From Methylophilus sp. DW102 (GTDB lineage Bacteria; Pseudomonadota; Gammaproteobacteria; Burkholderiales; Methylophilaceae), in assembly GCF_037076555.1 (NCBI RefSeq), contig NZ_AP029023.1, positions 1,798,001 to 1,862,000 of the forward strand: a stretch of 64,000 nt of DNA, in the 5' to 3' direction. A program made the translations under genes and the position numbers. Numbering within the stretch: position 1 is the stretch's first letter; every line of letters starts with the position of its first letter. This document shows positions 50,163 through 58,018 of the stretch, one piece after another. The notes below the pieces were generated by a model that ran no database searches, was not told the origin of the DNA, and saw nothing but the letters and a program-made list of their open reading frames with translations.

Positions 50163-50296
50163 ATCTTCCTGTCATCATTTTCGCCTCACCGCCCCGCCCG
50201 GGGCGACCAGCTTAAAACAACTGGCGCGCCTCGCGCGCGCCTTTCACTTCCCTATCCGCTTGTTTTTGCGTAAAATATTGCGTTTTTCATTTTTTT

Positions 50297-50318
50297 GCAG
50301 GCTGCATACGCAGCCTGC
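50297..50318. repeat. Perfect hairpin in the leader of the aminotransferase gene
   Basis: GCAGGCTGC / GCAGCCTGC with loop ATAC, a 9-bp perfect stem starting 55 bp before the TTG start. A run of seven T precedes it on the plus strand, so it is not a normal terminator. Upstream at 50191-50206 is another GC-rich hairpin (CGCCCC/GGGGCG) in the protease 3' region. Confidence 0.55.
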
Positions 50319-50351
50319 TTATTAAGCATACGACCCAACAAGGAAGTGATC

Positions 50352-51566
50352 TTGAACCAAGCTGCTGCCAACGTGCTGTCCGCACGCGTGTTATCCATTA
50401 AAGAATCGCCCACCCTGGCCATTACAGCCAAAGCGGCCAAATACAAGTCTGAGGGCCGCCCTATCATAGGCCTGGCGGCAGGCGAACCTGATTTTGACAC
50501 GCCACAACATATTAAAGATGCAGCTAAGGCAGCGATTGACGCCGGGTACACCAAATATACCCCTGTGAGCGGGATTCCCGCCCTCAAAAAAGCCATCGTC
50601 AACAAATTCAAAAACGAAAATGGCTTTGATTACGCAGCCAATGAAGTGATTGTTGGCGTCGGCGGCAAACAAACCATTTTCAATCTGTGTCTGGCGGTGT
50701 TAAACCCAGGCGACGAAGTCATCGTGCCTGCCCCCTACTGGGTGAGCTATGCCGACATTGCCATGGTCGCAGAGGCAAAACCGGTGATTATCGAATGCGG
50801 GATTGAGCAAGGCTTTAAACTACTGCCCGCGCAACTCGAAGCAGCAATCAACAGCAAAACCAAACTGGTGATGTTTAACTCACCTTCCAACCCAACCGGC
50901 GCAGTCTATAGCCTGGACGAGCTCAAGGCGCTGGGCGAGGTGCTGCTCAAACATCCACATGTGCTGGTCGCAACTGATGACATGTATGAACACGTCAACC
51001 TGACCGGCGAAAAATTCCACAACATCCTCAATGCCGCGCCAGGCCTCAAAGACCGCTGCATTGTGCTCAATGGGGTGTCCAAAGCTTACTCCATGACCGG
51101 CTGGCGTATCGGTTATGCCGCAGGCCCGGCCTACATCATCAAGGCGATGGAAATCCTGCAAAGCCAATCCACCAGCAACCCGACCTCAATTTCGCAATAT
51201 GCGGCCGAGGCAGCATTAAGTGGTTCTCAGGACTGCATCAAGCCCATGGTCGCGGCCTTCCGCGAACGCCATAAATATGTGGTTAACCGCTTTAATGCAA
51301 TGCCAGGCTTGAGCTGCCTGATGGCGGGCGGTGCGTTCTACGCCTTCCCGGATGCACGCCAAGCCATTGCCAACCTGCACCAGGCTGGCAAAATCAAGGA
51401 AACCACCGATATGGCGCTGGCAGAATACCTGCTTGAAGAGCACAATGTCGCCGTGGTCCCAGGCTCTGCGTTTGGCGCAGAAGGCTACTTCCGCATCTCG
51501 TTTGCCACCAGCATGGAAAACTTACGCGAAGCATTAGACCGCATCGAGCACGCACTTAAGGTTTAA
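50352..51566 (+). CDS. aspC: Aspartate aminotransferase (class Ib type)
   Basis: A 404-residue PLP enzyme exchanging amino groups between aspartate and 2-oxoglutarate. SPSNPTGAVYSLDEL, the PLP lysine in NGVSKAYSMTGWRIGYAAGP and a C-terminal FRISFATSMENLREALDRIE are diagnostic of the Ib subgroup (also able to act on prephenate in some relatives). The TTG start at 50352 is eight bases after AAGGA; a longer frame from 50295 would translate the leader hairpin. It ends before a strong terminator. Confidence 0.93.
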   Translation: MNQAAANVLSARVLSIKESPTLAITAKAAKYKSEGRPIIGLAAGEPDFDTPQHIKDAAKAAIDAGYTKYTPVSGIPALKKAIVNKFKNENGFDYAANEVIVGVGGKQTIFNLCLAVLNPGDEVIVPAPYWVSYADIAMVAEAKPVIIECGIEQGFKLLPAQLEAAINSKTKLVMFNSPSNPTGAVYSLDELKALGEVLLKHPHVLVATDDMYEHVNLTGEKFHNILNAAPGLKDRCIVLNGVSKAYSMTGWRIGYAAGPAYIIKAMEILQSQSTSNPTSISQYAAEAALSGSQDCIKPMVAAFRERHKYVVNRFNAMPGLSCLMAGGAFYAFPDARQAIANLHQAGKIKETTDMALAEYLLEEHNVAVVPGSAFGAEGYFRISFATSMENLREALDRIEHALKV

Positions 51567-51591
51567 CAAGATCGTCCCAAATAGACTCACC

Positions 51592-51615
51592 AAAAAGCGC
51601 CTGCGGGCGCTTTTT
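51592..51615. terminator. Bidirectional terminator after aspC
   Basis: AAAAAGCGCC / GGCGCTTTTT with loop TGCG. It ends aspC (plus) and can end the outer-membrane-like gene (minus). Confidence 0.9.
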
Positions 51616-51656
51616 GCTTTTGCATCGCAACACCTGTCACAAAATCAGTGTAGCGC

Positions 51657-52412
51657 TCAAAACAAGCGTATCAGCCTAAAACTCCATAGTTTTTCTGCGC
51701 TTTGCGCAGGGTTCAAGGTCGAGACTGCCATACCCATCTGCAAGGTATAACGCTCGCTCGCATCGAAATGTACTTGTGGCGTCAATCGGTAACGCCAAGT
51801 ACCGCCGCGGCTGACTTCCTGATTTATTTCCATGCCCAAGGTCACGCGCGTCGATGCATCATAAAACACCGAGTGATTAAGCAAATAGCCAGCCCTGGCA
51901 CGCCGATTGACATCCTGTACACGCAGTCCCAGCATACTCAGCGACGACCATGGCTCAGTCCATCGTTTGGCGACAATATAGGTTGCATCGACAGAAACAG
52001 TTTTACTATGTTTATGCATATCAACAAAAGCCTGCCAACCGGTGGCCATGCCTCGCGCAGAGGAAACCTGCAGCGTCTGCTGAATGGCCAATTTATAGCG
52101 TTCGTGCCGCGTATTCTCGATAGGCAATTCCAACTCCACCCCAATGTCGTCCGCCAGGCCATATTCAAGCTCAGGCGCCCAGCTGACATCCCCAGTCGCC
52201 GCACTCACATCCACCAGCGCATTTACCTCCAGATCGCCCTGCTTCACCCCCAACGGTCGCACCAGATCATAGACCATAGGCTCAGGCACTCTTAACACAT
52301 GATCACTATGCGCAGCATCCGTTTCAAGAAATAGCGCTTCTTCAGAAGCCTCCGAAACAAGGGTGCTGGTTAACAGCCACACATAAGCACAAACAACAGC
52401 ACAGACGTTCAC
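51657..52412 (-). CDS. Predicted outer-membrane beta-barrel protein, function unknown
   Basis: A 251-residue protein with a signal peptide (ending near SEASEE) and many alternating-residue strands: SWAPELEYGLADDIGVELELPIE, VSVDATYIVAK, HSVFYDASTRVTLGME, WRYRLTPQVHFDASERYTLQMG, and a final aromatic residue (RLIRLF), the outer-membrane insertion signal. It resembles small transporter-type barrels of unknown substrate. No family name was recognised with certainty, and neighbours give no clue. Confidence 0.65.
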   Translation of the reverse strand: MNVCAVVCAYVWLLTSTLVSEASEEALFLETDAAHSDHVLRVPEPMVYDLVRPLGVKQGDLEVNALVDVSAATGDVSWAPELEYGLADDIGVELELPIENTRHERYKLAIQQTLQVSSARGMATGWQAFVDMHKHSKTVSVDATYIVAKRWTEPWSSLSMLGLRVQDVNRRARAGYLLNHSVFYDASTRVTLGMEINQEVSRGGTWRYRLTPQVHFDASERYTLQMGMAVSTLNPAQSAEKLWSFRLIRLF

Positions 52413-52601
52413 AATTACATTTATACAAATATAAAAACCACATCATACCAAGCAAGCGACCACCGCCCCAAGTGATTCATCCTCACTTAGGCTATTATTG
52501 TTTAATATGGACATAGCCTTTGGAAGCAAACAGCAATGATCAGGCGTTTGCAAAATAAACAAAGAGAGACGAAAGAATGCATCAGGATAAGGTGATCCGA
52601 T

Positions 52602-52621
52602 ATTGCGAAGCGCTTCGCAAT
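52602..52621. repeat. 20-bp perfect palindrome
   Basis: ATTGCGAAGCGCTTCGCAAT reads the same on both strands. It lies in the 259-bp spacer between the barrel gene and tRNA-Asn. No T-run follows, and no other copy was noticed in the window. Confidence 0.7.
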
Positions 52622-52633
52622 GCTGCAGAAAAG

Positions 52634-52664
52634 CAAAAAGGCCTCACATCTCTGCAAGGCCTTT
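52634..52664 (-). terminator. Terminator of tRNA-Asn
   Basis: AAAAAGGC and GGCCTTTTT flank the loop CTCACATCTCTGCAA. It lies just past the tRNA 3' end on the minus strand and has a T-run in both orientations. Confidence 0.75.
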
Positions 52665-52671
52665 TTATATT

Positions 52672-52747
52672 TGGCTCCTCAACCTGGGCTCGAACCAGGG
52701 ACCTACGGATTAACAGTCCGGCGCTCTACCGACTGAGCTATTGAGGA
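52672..52747 (-). tRNA. tRNA-Asn (anticodon GTT)
   Basis: A 76-nt cloverleaf including CCA. The acceptor TCCTCAA pairs with TTGAGGA. The D arm is AGCTCAGTCGGTAGAGC, the anticodon stem-loop CGGACTGTTAATCCG, and the T loop GGTTCGAGCC. Confidence 0.97.
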
Positions 52748-52968
52748 ATCGGTACGTCGTTTGAAGGCGCTATATTACTGAGACCACGCCCCTTGGTCAA
52801 CCACTTTTTGCGAAATATTTTATATTTTTTTGGCCACAGGCCAGCCATCTGCAAAATGCCACTCACGCTGCAAATTTTCGGCAAATTTTTGTAATATTCA
52901 GCTTGTCCAAGCTTGACAGACTTAGGCATGTAAGGTTATGAGGATATAATATTTCCAGGAGAATAAAG

Positions 52969-53514
52969 ATGCATAGCATGGTGGCAAAAATTTCACACCT
53001 GGATGGTCAGGTCGAGGCAGTCAACGCAATGGGCCAGCACCGGCCACTGATCGCCGGCGACTGGTTACGCGAGGGTGAGTGTATTGTGGCGCATGATGGC
53101 GCTCAGGTTTCGCTGGAGACTGCGACTGGTGAACGCTTGCAGGTGCAAGGTCTGCAAACCATGACACTGAGCGCGCAATTGACGGCGGATTATCTGCCGC
53201 ATGCCAGTGATGATGCGATTGATGCACAATTGTTGCAACATGTCCTCTCCTCATTACAGGCGGGCGATACCGAACTGGATATTTCTACCCTCTTACAATC
53301 ACCGCCTGAGTTTGCCGCTTTTGCGGCCCCAGCGGATCATCCGCCACAAGCGGATGCCTTGCATATCGCTGACTTGATCCCTGAACAAGCCGCCGCTGAA
53401 CATGGTCCATCCAGTTTAGCGCCTAACGATAGTGTCGCGTTGATGGTTGCCACCGCATTGCCTAGCGAGATCGCGCTGCAGCAGCAATTATTAAAAGACA
53501 TGGATCAACACTAA
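52969..53514 (+). CDS. Stand-alone adhesin retention-module-like protein
   Basis: A 181-residue acidic protein without a signal peptide. Residues 5-65 resemble the N-terminal retention module of LapA-type RTX adhesins: AKISHLDGQVEAVNAMGQHRPLIAGDWLREGECIVAHDGAQVSLETATGERLQV. The rest is low-complexity, Ala/Asp/Gln-rich and ends at a terminator, with no repeats or secretion domain. It may be a truncated giant adhesin or a free retention domain. The annotation rests on pattern recognition. Confidence 0.6.
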   Translation: MHSMVAKISHLDGQVEAVNAMGQHRPLIAGDWLREGECIVAHDGAQVSLETATGERLQVQGLQTMTLSAQLTADYLPHASDDAIDAQLLQHVLSSLQAGDTELDISTLLQSPPEFAAFAAPADHPPQADALHIADLIPEQAAAEHGPSSLAPNDSVALMVATALPSEIALQQQLLKDMDQH

Positions 53515-53534
53515 TCTTGTGAGTGATGTCTGCT

Positions 53535-53565
53535 AAAAGCCTTGCATTGTTGCAAGGCTTTTTAC
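53535..53565 (+). terminator. Terminator after the retention-module-like gene
   Basis: AAAAGCCTTGCA / TGCAAGGCTTTT with loop TTGT, then more T. A further weak dyad CGGCGT/ACGCCG (53603-53629) lies in the leader of the oxidase gene. Confidence 0.9.
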
Positions 53566-53765
53566 TTATGCGGGCCTACGCTCTTACCAACAAGTCATCA
53601 AACGGCGTCTCTTTGTCAGGCAAACGCCGAGGATAGATTTTTTTACTTGCAGACGGCCCTGTGGCAAACTTAATGGGCGGAGACACGGTCTATATGGTTG
53701 ATTTCCGCAACAGCAGGCGATATCCCTCTCCGGCGGCGGGAAGGTAAGGTGGTAGAAAGATCAAT

Positions 53766-55241
53766 ATGTCTGATTTGGCACTGACGCTGGCGCGTATCCA
53801 GTTTGGTTTTACGATTTCGTTTCACATCATCTTCCCGGCCATCACCATAGGTTTGGCCAGCTACCTGGCAGTTCTTGAAGCACGCTGGCTCATGACCAAA
53901 CAAAGCGTGTATCTGGATCTCTACCACTTCTGGATTAAAGTGTTCTCGCTATGTTTTGGCATGGGCGTGGTATCTGGCCTCGTAATGGCCTACCAGTTTG
54001 GCACCAACTGGGCAGGCTTCTCCAATGTCGCTGGCGGCGTGACCGGTCCTTTACTGGCTTATGAAGTGCTTACCGCCTTCTTCCTTGAGGCGGGTTTTCT
54101 CGGCGTGATGCTGTTTGGCTGGAACAAGGTCGGGCCAGGCCTGCACTTTCTGTCAACCTTGATGGTCGCGGTTGGCACCTTGATCTCTGCCACCTGGATT
54201 CTGGCTTCGAATAGCTGGATGCAAACGCCACAGGGCTTTGAGTTAATCGCCGGTAAAGTAGTGCCGGTGGACTGGTGGCAGATCATATTCAATCCCTCAT
54301 TCCCTTACCGGCTCATGCACATGGTCATCGGTGCCTATCTGGCCACAGCCTTGCTGGTGGTGGCGACAGCTGCCTGGCACTTGCTCAAGCAGCGGGATCA
54401 CGCCAGCATCCGTAAAATGTTGTCCATGGGGTTATGGCTGATTCTGCTGATTGCGCCCTTGCAAGCATTTATTGGCGATATGCATGGCTTGAATACCCTC
54501 AAATACCAACCCGCCAAAATCGCCGCGATTGAAGCGCACTGGGAGAACAAAGGCAATGAACCGACGCCGCTGATTCTGTTTGCCTGGCCAGACATGCAAC
54601 AGGAAAAGAATCATTTTGTTCTCGAAATCCCGGTGCTTGGCAGCCTGATTTTGCGTCACTCATTGACCGAGCAGATTCCTGCACTCAAGCAATTCGCCCC
54701 TCAGGATCGGCCCAATGCCAGCATTATTTTCTGGACCTTCCGCGTGATGGTGGCGCTGGGCTTGCTCATGATCTTGCTGGCATTCTCCTCCGTGTGGCTA
54801 CGCTTGAAACAACAACTGTATCAACAGCCGCTGTTCCTCAAGTTTGCAGTGGCCATGGGGCCTGCAGGCATTATTGCCATCCTGGCAGGCTGGTTCACCA
54901 CCGAAATCGGCCGCCAGCCCTGGGTAGTGTATGGCGTGTTGCGAACTGCAGAGGCGGTGACGCTGCACCCTGCCAGCGAGGTGGCACTGACCTTGGGCCT
55001 ATTTGTCATCATTTACCTGTTAGTGTTTGGCATGGGCACGCGCTTCATGCTCCGGCTGCTCAAAGCAGGCCCCAGTACCGGGGAGGCCCTGCACGGCGAC
55101 GCCATTTCACCGCAGCTTGACCACGCCACTGCGTTTACGCTGGCCCCTGAGTTTCACCCAGAGACCAAGACACCCGCTTCGGCGCAGTCAGCAAAGCACC
55201 AGGCTGGCACTCAGGCTGACGATCAATCAAAGGATCAATAA
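53766..55241 (+). CDS. cioA: Cytochrome bd-type (cyanide-insensitive) quinol oxidase subunit I
   Basis: A 491-residue membrane subunit oxidising ubiquinol and reducing oxygen without pumping protons. Haem ligand candidates are His20 (FTISFHIIFP), His of HMVIGAYL and a later Met. The quinol loop reads QPAKIAAIEAHWE but is short after it, which marks the CIO subfamily rather than E. coli CydA. About nine helices are visible, and a Gln/Asp/Thr-rich tail follows the last helix. The gene is immediately followed by cioB (0 bp) and then a small DUF2474 gene. It gives a low-energy, oxygen-scavenging route during C1 growth. Confidence 0.94.
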   Translation: MSDLALTLARIQFGFTISFHIIFPAITIGLASYLAVLEARWLMTKQSVYLDLYHFWIKVFSLCFGMGVVSGLVMAYQFGTNWAGFSNVAGGVTGPLLAYEVLTAFFLEAGFLGVMLFGWNKVGPGLHFLSTLMVAVGTLISATWILASNSWMQTPQGFELIAGKVVPVDWWQIIFNPSFPYRLMHMVIGAYLATALLVVATAAWHLLKQRDHASIRKMLSMGLWLILLIAPLQAFIGDMHGLNTLKYQPAKIAAIEAHWENKGNEPTPLILFAWPDMQQEKNHFVLEIPVLGSLILRHSLTEQIPALKQFAPQDRPNASIIFWTFRVMVALGLLMILLAFSSVWLRLKQQLYQQPLFLKFAVAMGPAGIIAILAGWFTTEIGRQPWVVYGVLRTAEAVTLHPASEVALTLGLFVIIYLLVFGMGTRFMLRLLKAGPSTGEALHGDAISPQLDHATAFTLAPEFHPETKTPASAQSAKHQAGTQADDQSKDQ

Positions 55242-56243
55242 ATGGACTTGTCTCTCATATGGGCTGCGATCATTCTGTTTGGCATCATGATGTACATCAT
55301 CATGGATGGCTTTGATCTTGGCATAGGCATTCTTTATCCCTTTTTTAAAGACAAAAGCGACCGTGACCTCATGATGAACACGGTGGCCCCGGTGTGGGAT
55401 GGTAATGAAACCTGGCTGGTGTTGGGGGGCGCCGGCTTGCTCGCCGCCTTCCCCTTAGCCTATTCAGTGATTTTGAGTGCGTTTGCGCTGCCTTTGCTGC
55501 TGATGCTGATGGCACTGATCTTTAGAGGGGTGGCGTTTGAATTCAGGTTTCGCGCCAAGGACAGCGAAAGGCACTTCTGGGACAAGGCATTTACCGGCGG
55601 ATCGGTTGCGGCGACCTTTTTTCAGGGCATGACGCTAGGGGCTTACCTGCAAGGGATCCCCATGGCAAACCAGGCCTATGCCGGTGGCTCACTGGACTGG
55701 ATTTCACCGTTTTCGCTGTTTACCGGCCTTGGGCTGCTGGTCACCTATGCCCTGCTCGGCAGCACCTGGCTGATCATGAAAACCGATGGCGCGCTACAGG
55801 CCAGCTGTTACCGCCTGTCAAAACACATCGCCACCGCCTTGTTTGCCATCATTGTCATCATCAGCGTGTGGACGCCATGGATGGATAGCAGCATTGCTGA
55901 GCGCTGGTTCAGCATGCCGAATCTGTTATGGCTGTCTCCCGTGCCGTTGCTAGTAGGGTTGTGTTTTTACCGCTTGCAGCGAGCCCTGAGCCAGCAAGCT
56001 GAAACCCGCCCGTTCCTTTACACCCTGGCACTGGTTCTGCTGGGCTATGCCGGGCTAGGCATTAGCATCTGGCCTAACATCATTCCGCCCGACTTGCCGA
56101 TACAAGCTGCCGCAGCGCCGCATATCAGCCAGATGTTTGCATTGATAGGCGCACTGGTGATCATCCCGATTATTTTAATTTACACCGCCTGGGGCTACTA
56201 TATTTTCCGGGGCAAGGTGAATAGAGATGAGCACTACCATTAA
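55242..56243 (+). CDS. cioB: Cytochrome bd-type quinol oxidase subunit II
   Basis: A 333-residue eight-helix partner of CioA. The opening LIWAAIILFGIMMYIIMDGFDLGIGILYPF and the segment APVWDGNETWLVLGGAGLLAAFPLAYS are the CydB signature. It starts right after the cioA stop and overlaps the small DUF2474 gene by 17 bp, indicating coupled synthesis of all three. Confidence 0.95.
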   Translation: MDLSLIWAAIILFGIMMYIIMDGFDLGIGILYPFFKDKSDRDLMMNTVAPVWDGNETWLVLGGAGLLAAFPLAYSVILSAFALPLLLMLMALIFRGVAFEFRFRAKDSERHFWDKAFTGGSVAATFFQGMTLGAYLQGIPMANQAYAGGSLDWISPFSLFTGLGLLVTYALLGSTWLIMKTDGALQASCYRLSKHIATALFAIIVIISVWTPWMDSSIAERWFSMPNLLWLSPVPLLVGLCFYRLQRALSQQAETRPFLYTLALVLLGYAGLGISIWPNIIPPDLPIQAAAAPHISQMFALIGALVIIPIILIYTAWGYYIFRGKVNRDEHYH

Positions 56244-56406
56244 GCACACAACAGGGACAAAGTCTGTTCAGGCAGACACCCCACGCCCCAACTGGCGCAA
56301 GCGTGTAGGCTGGCTATGCCTGATCTGGCTCGCCAGCATTGCGGCGTTGGGCGTAGTCAGTTTATTGCTGCGCTTTTGCATGCGCCTGGCAGGCCTGCAT
56401 ACTTAA
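56227..56406 (+). CDS. DUF2474 small membrane subunit of the bd oxidase
   Basis: A 59-residue frame too short for standard gene finders. It begins with MSTTIKHTTG inside cioB. The core reads NWRKRVGWLCLIWLASIAALG followed by VVSLLLRFCMRLAGL: one transmembrane helix with the W-x5-WL-x2-W-x2-S pattern of DUF2474. Such proteins are found after cyanide-insensitive bd oxidase genes and resemble CydX in role. The start overlaps cioB by 17 bp. Confidence 0.82.
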   Translation: MSTTIKHTTGTKSVQADTPRPNWRKRVGWLCLIWLASIAALGVVSLLLRFCMRLAGLHT

Positions 56407-56737
56407 GAATCTCATCAAAACAGGCGCGCACTCCTCTGCTGAATACGTCGGCTTGTGCACGCCCGGCCACGCATCGCTCAGAAAATCCTTCTTGCCCCCC
56501 CTTTCCCCCTGTTTTTTTCACCATGGCGAAAAGGATGAGACAACAGGGATTTCAAAGCGCATATGCGTTGACAAATCGTGTGCATCAAACCGCCCTAAGA
56601 GACAATTCCTGTCATCAGTCCATCTTAATGAGTCTCTACAGCACGGAATTTTTCTTGCCTGATCAAATCCAATCCCATTACTATGCATGTATCCAGCCTG
56701 TTGAAAAACTGACAATCCGCTGCCTGCAACCCCCTGT
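56407..56737 (+). promoter_or_regulatory. Spacer before pqiA with a candidate promoter
   Basis: 331 bp without a credible gene. A sigma-70-like promoter TTGCCT (56655-56660), 18 bases, TACTAT (56679-56684) lies 54 bp before the pqiA start. The upstream part is C/T-rich and shows no terminator after the oxidase operon. Confidence 0.45.
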
Positions 56738-58018
56738 ATGACGACCCAGCAACCGACAAAATGGCGACGCTTGCGTGCCTGCCCAGCCTGTGACATGGTC
56801 AGTGCCATTCCGGTACTGCGGCCGGGTCAGCACGCCAGTTGCCCGCGCTGTGGTCATGTGCTGGCACGCCGCTACCTGCATCCGGTGCAACGCAGCATTG
56901 CGCTGGCGGCAAGCGCGCTCATCACGCTGTTGATTGCGGTGGCGTTCCCGTTTATCCGTGTCGATGCCGGCGGGCTGGATAACCAGATCGCACTGTCACA
57001 AACCGCCTCCACCTTGTTGCAATCGCATCAACCCATTGTGGCTTTTATTGTAGCGTGCACGGCAATTGTGCTGCCTGGCTTGTACCTGACCGGGGTGATT
57101 GCCATGCAGGCCAATGTATTACGCACGGTACCCAAAGCCTACAGTGATGTGATTGCGCGCCTGTTTTCACAACTGCACCCATGGATGATGGCGGATGTTT
57201 TTATCGTCGCCGCGCTGATCAGCCTGGTCAAGCTGACCGGCATGGCGGATGTGCATCTGGGCGCCTCGTTCTGGGCGTATTGCGTGTTTGCGCTACTCTT
57301 GCTGATGACGACACGCTCGGTGGATATAGACTGGCTGTGGTACCGGCTGGCAGGCGAACCGGAAACCCCGGAAGACATCCGTTGCGGCATCACCGCCGCC
57401 GAGCAGCATGTCACCGGCTGCCCGACTTGTGGGCTGATCAACCACCTGGCTAGTCATCCTGATAACGAAGGCCATCATGCCAGCTGCATCCGTTGCGGCA
57501 CGCTCTTGCATGCGCGCAAGCCGCACAGCCTGCAGTTCACCTGGGCGCTGTTGCTCACCGCCATCATTTTATATATCCCGGCCAATGCCTACCCGATGAT
57601 GATTACCACCGCGCTGGGGCAAAGCCATGCAGCCACCATTATCGGCGGCATGATGGAGCTCTGGCAGCATGGCTCGCAACCGATTGCGGTCGTAATTTTT
57701 GTCGCCAGTGTACTGGTGCCCATCCTCAAAATGCTGGTGTTAATCCTGTTATCGTGGCTGGTCAAACACCCGGGGCCACTTAATGCCCTGCAAAAAACCC
57801 GGCTCTATCATCTAACCGAGTTTGTCGGCCGCTGGTCCATGGTGGATGTGTTTGTGGTCGCCATCATGGTGGCACTGATCCAGTCCGGCAACCTGATGTC
57901 GGTATTGCCCGGCCCCGCCGCGCTGGCCTTTTGCGCCGTGGTGATTACCACCATGCTGGCCGCAATGGCGTTTGATCCGCGCCTGTTATGGGATACTCAA
58001 GGAAAACAACATGACTGA
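56738..58018 (+). CDS. pqiA: Paraquat-inducible protein A, membrane part of an MCE system
   Basis: A 426-residue protein with two repeats, each a zinc ribbon plus four helices. The ribbons are CPACD...CPRCG near residue 15 and CPTCG...CIRCG near residue 230. It is the inner-membrane member of the Pqi lipid-transport system connecting inner and outer membranes. Its last 8 bp overlap pqiB, so the two are coupled. Confidence 0.93.
   Translation: MTTQQPTKWRRLRACPACDMVSAIPVLRPGQHASCPRCGHVLARRYLHPVQRSIALAASALITLLIAVAFPFIRVDAGGLDNQIALSQTASTLLQSHQPIVAFIVACTAIVLPGLYLTGVIAMQANVLRTVPKAYSDVIARLFSQLHPWMMADVFIVAALISLVKLTGMADVHLGASFWAYCVFALLLLMTTRSVDIDWLWYRLAGEPETPEDIRCGITAAEQHVTGCPTCGLINHLASHPDNEGHHASCIRCGTLLHARKPHSLQFTWALLLTAIILYIPANAYPMMITTALGQSHAATIIGGMMELWQHGSQPIAVVIFVASVLVPILKMLVLILLSWLVKHPGPLNALQKTRLYHLTEFVGRWSMVDVFVVAIMVALIQSGNLMSVLPGPAALAFCAVVITTMLAAMAFDPRLLWDTQGKQHD

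Noticed and set aside
56316..56741. 141-codon plus-strand frame before pqiA
   Set aside because: Its first part is a different frame of the DUF2474 gene and the rest is low-complexity spacer with no recognisable protein.
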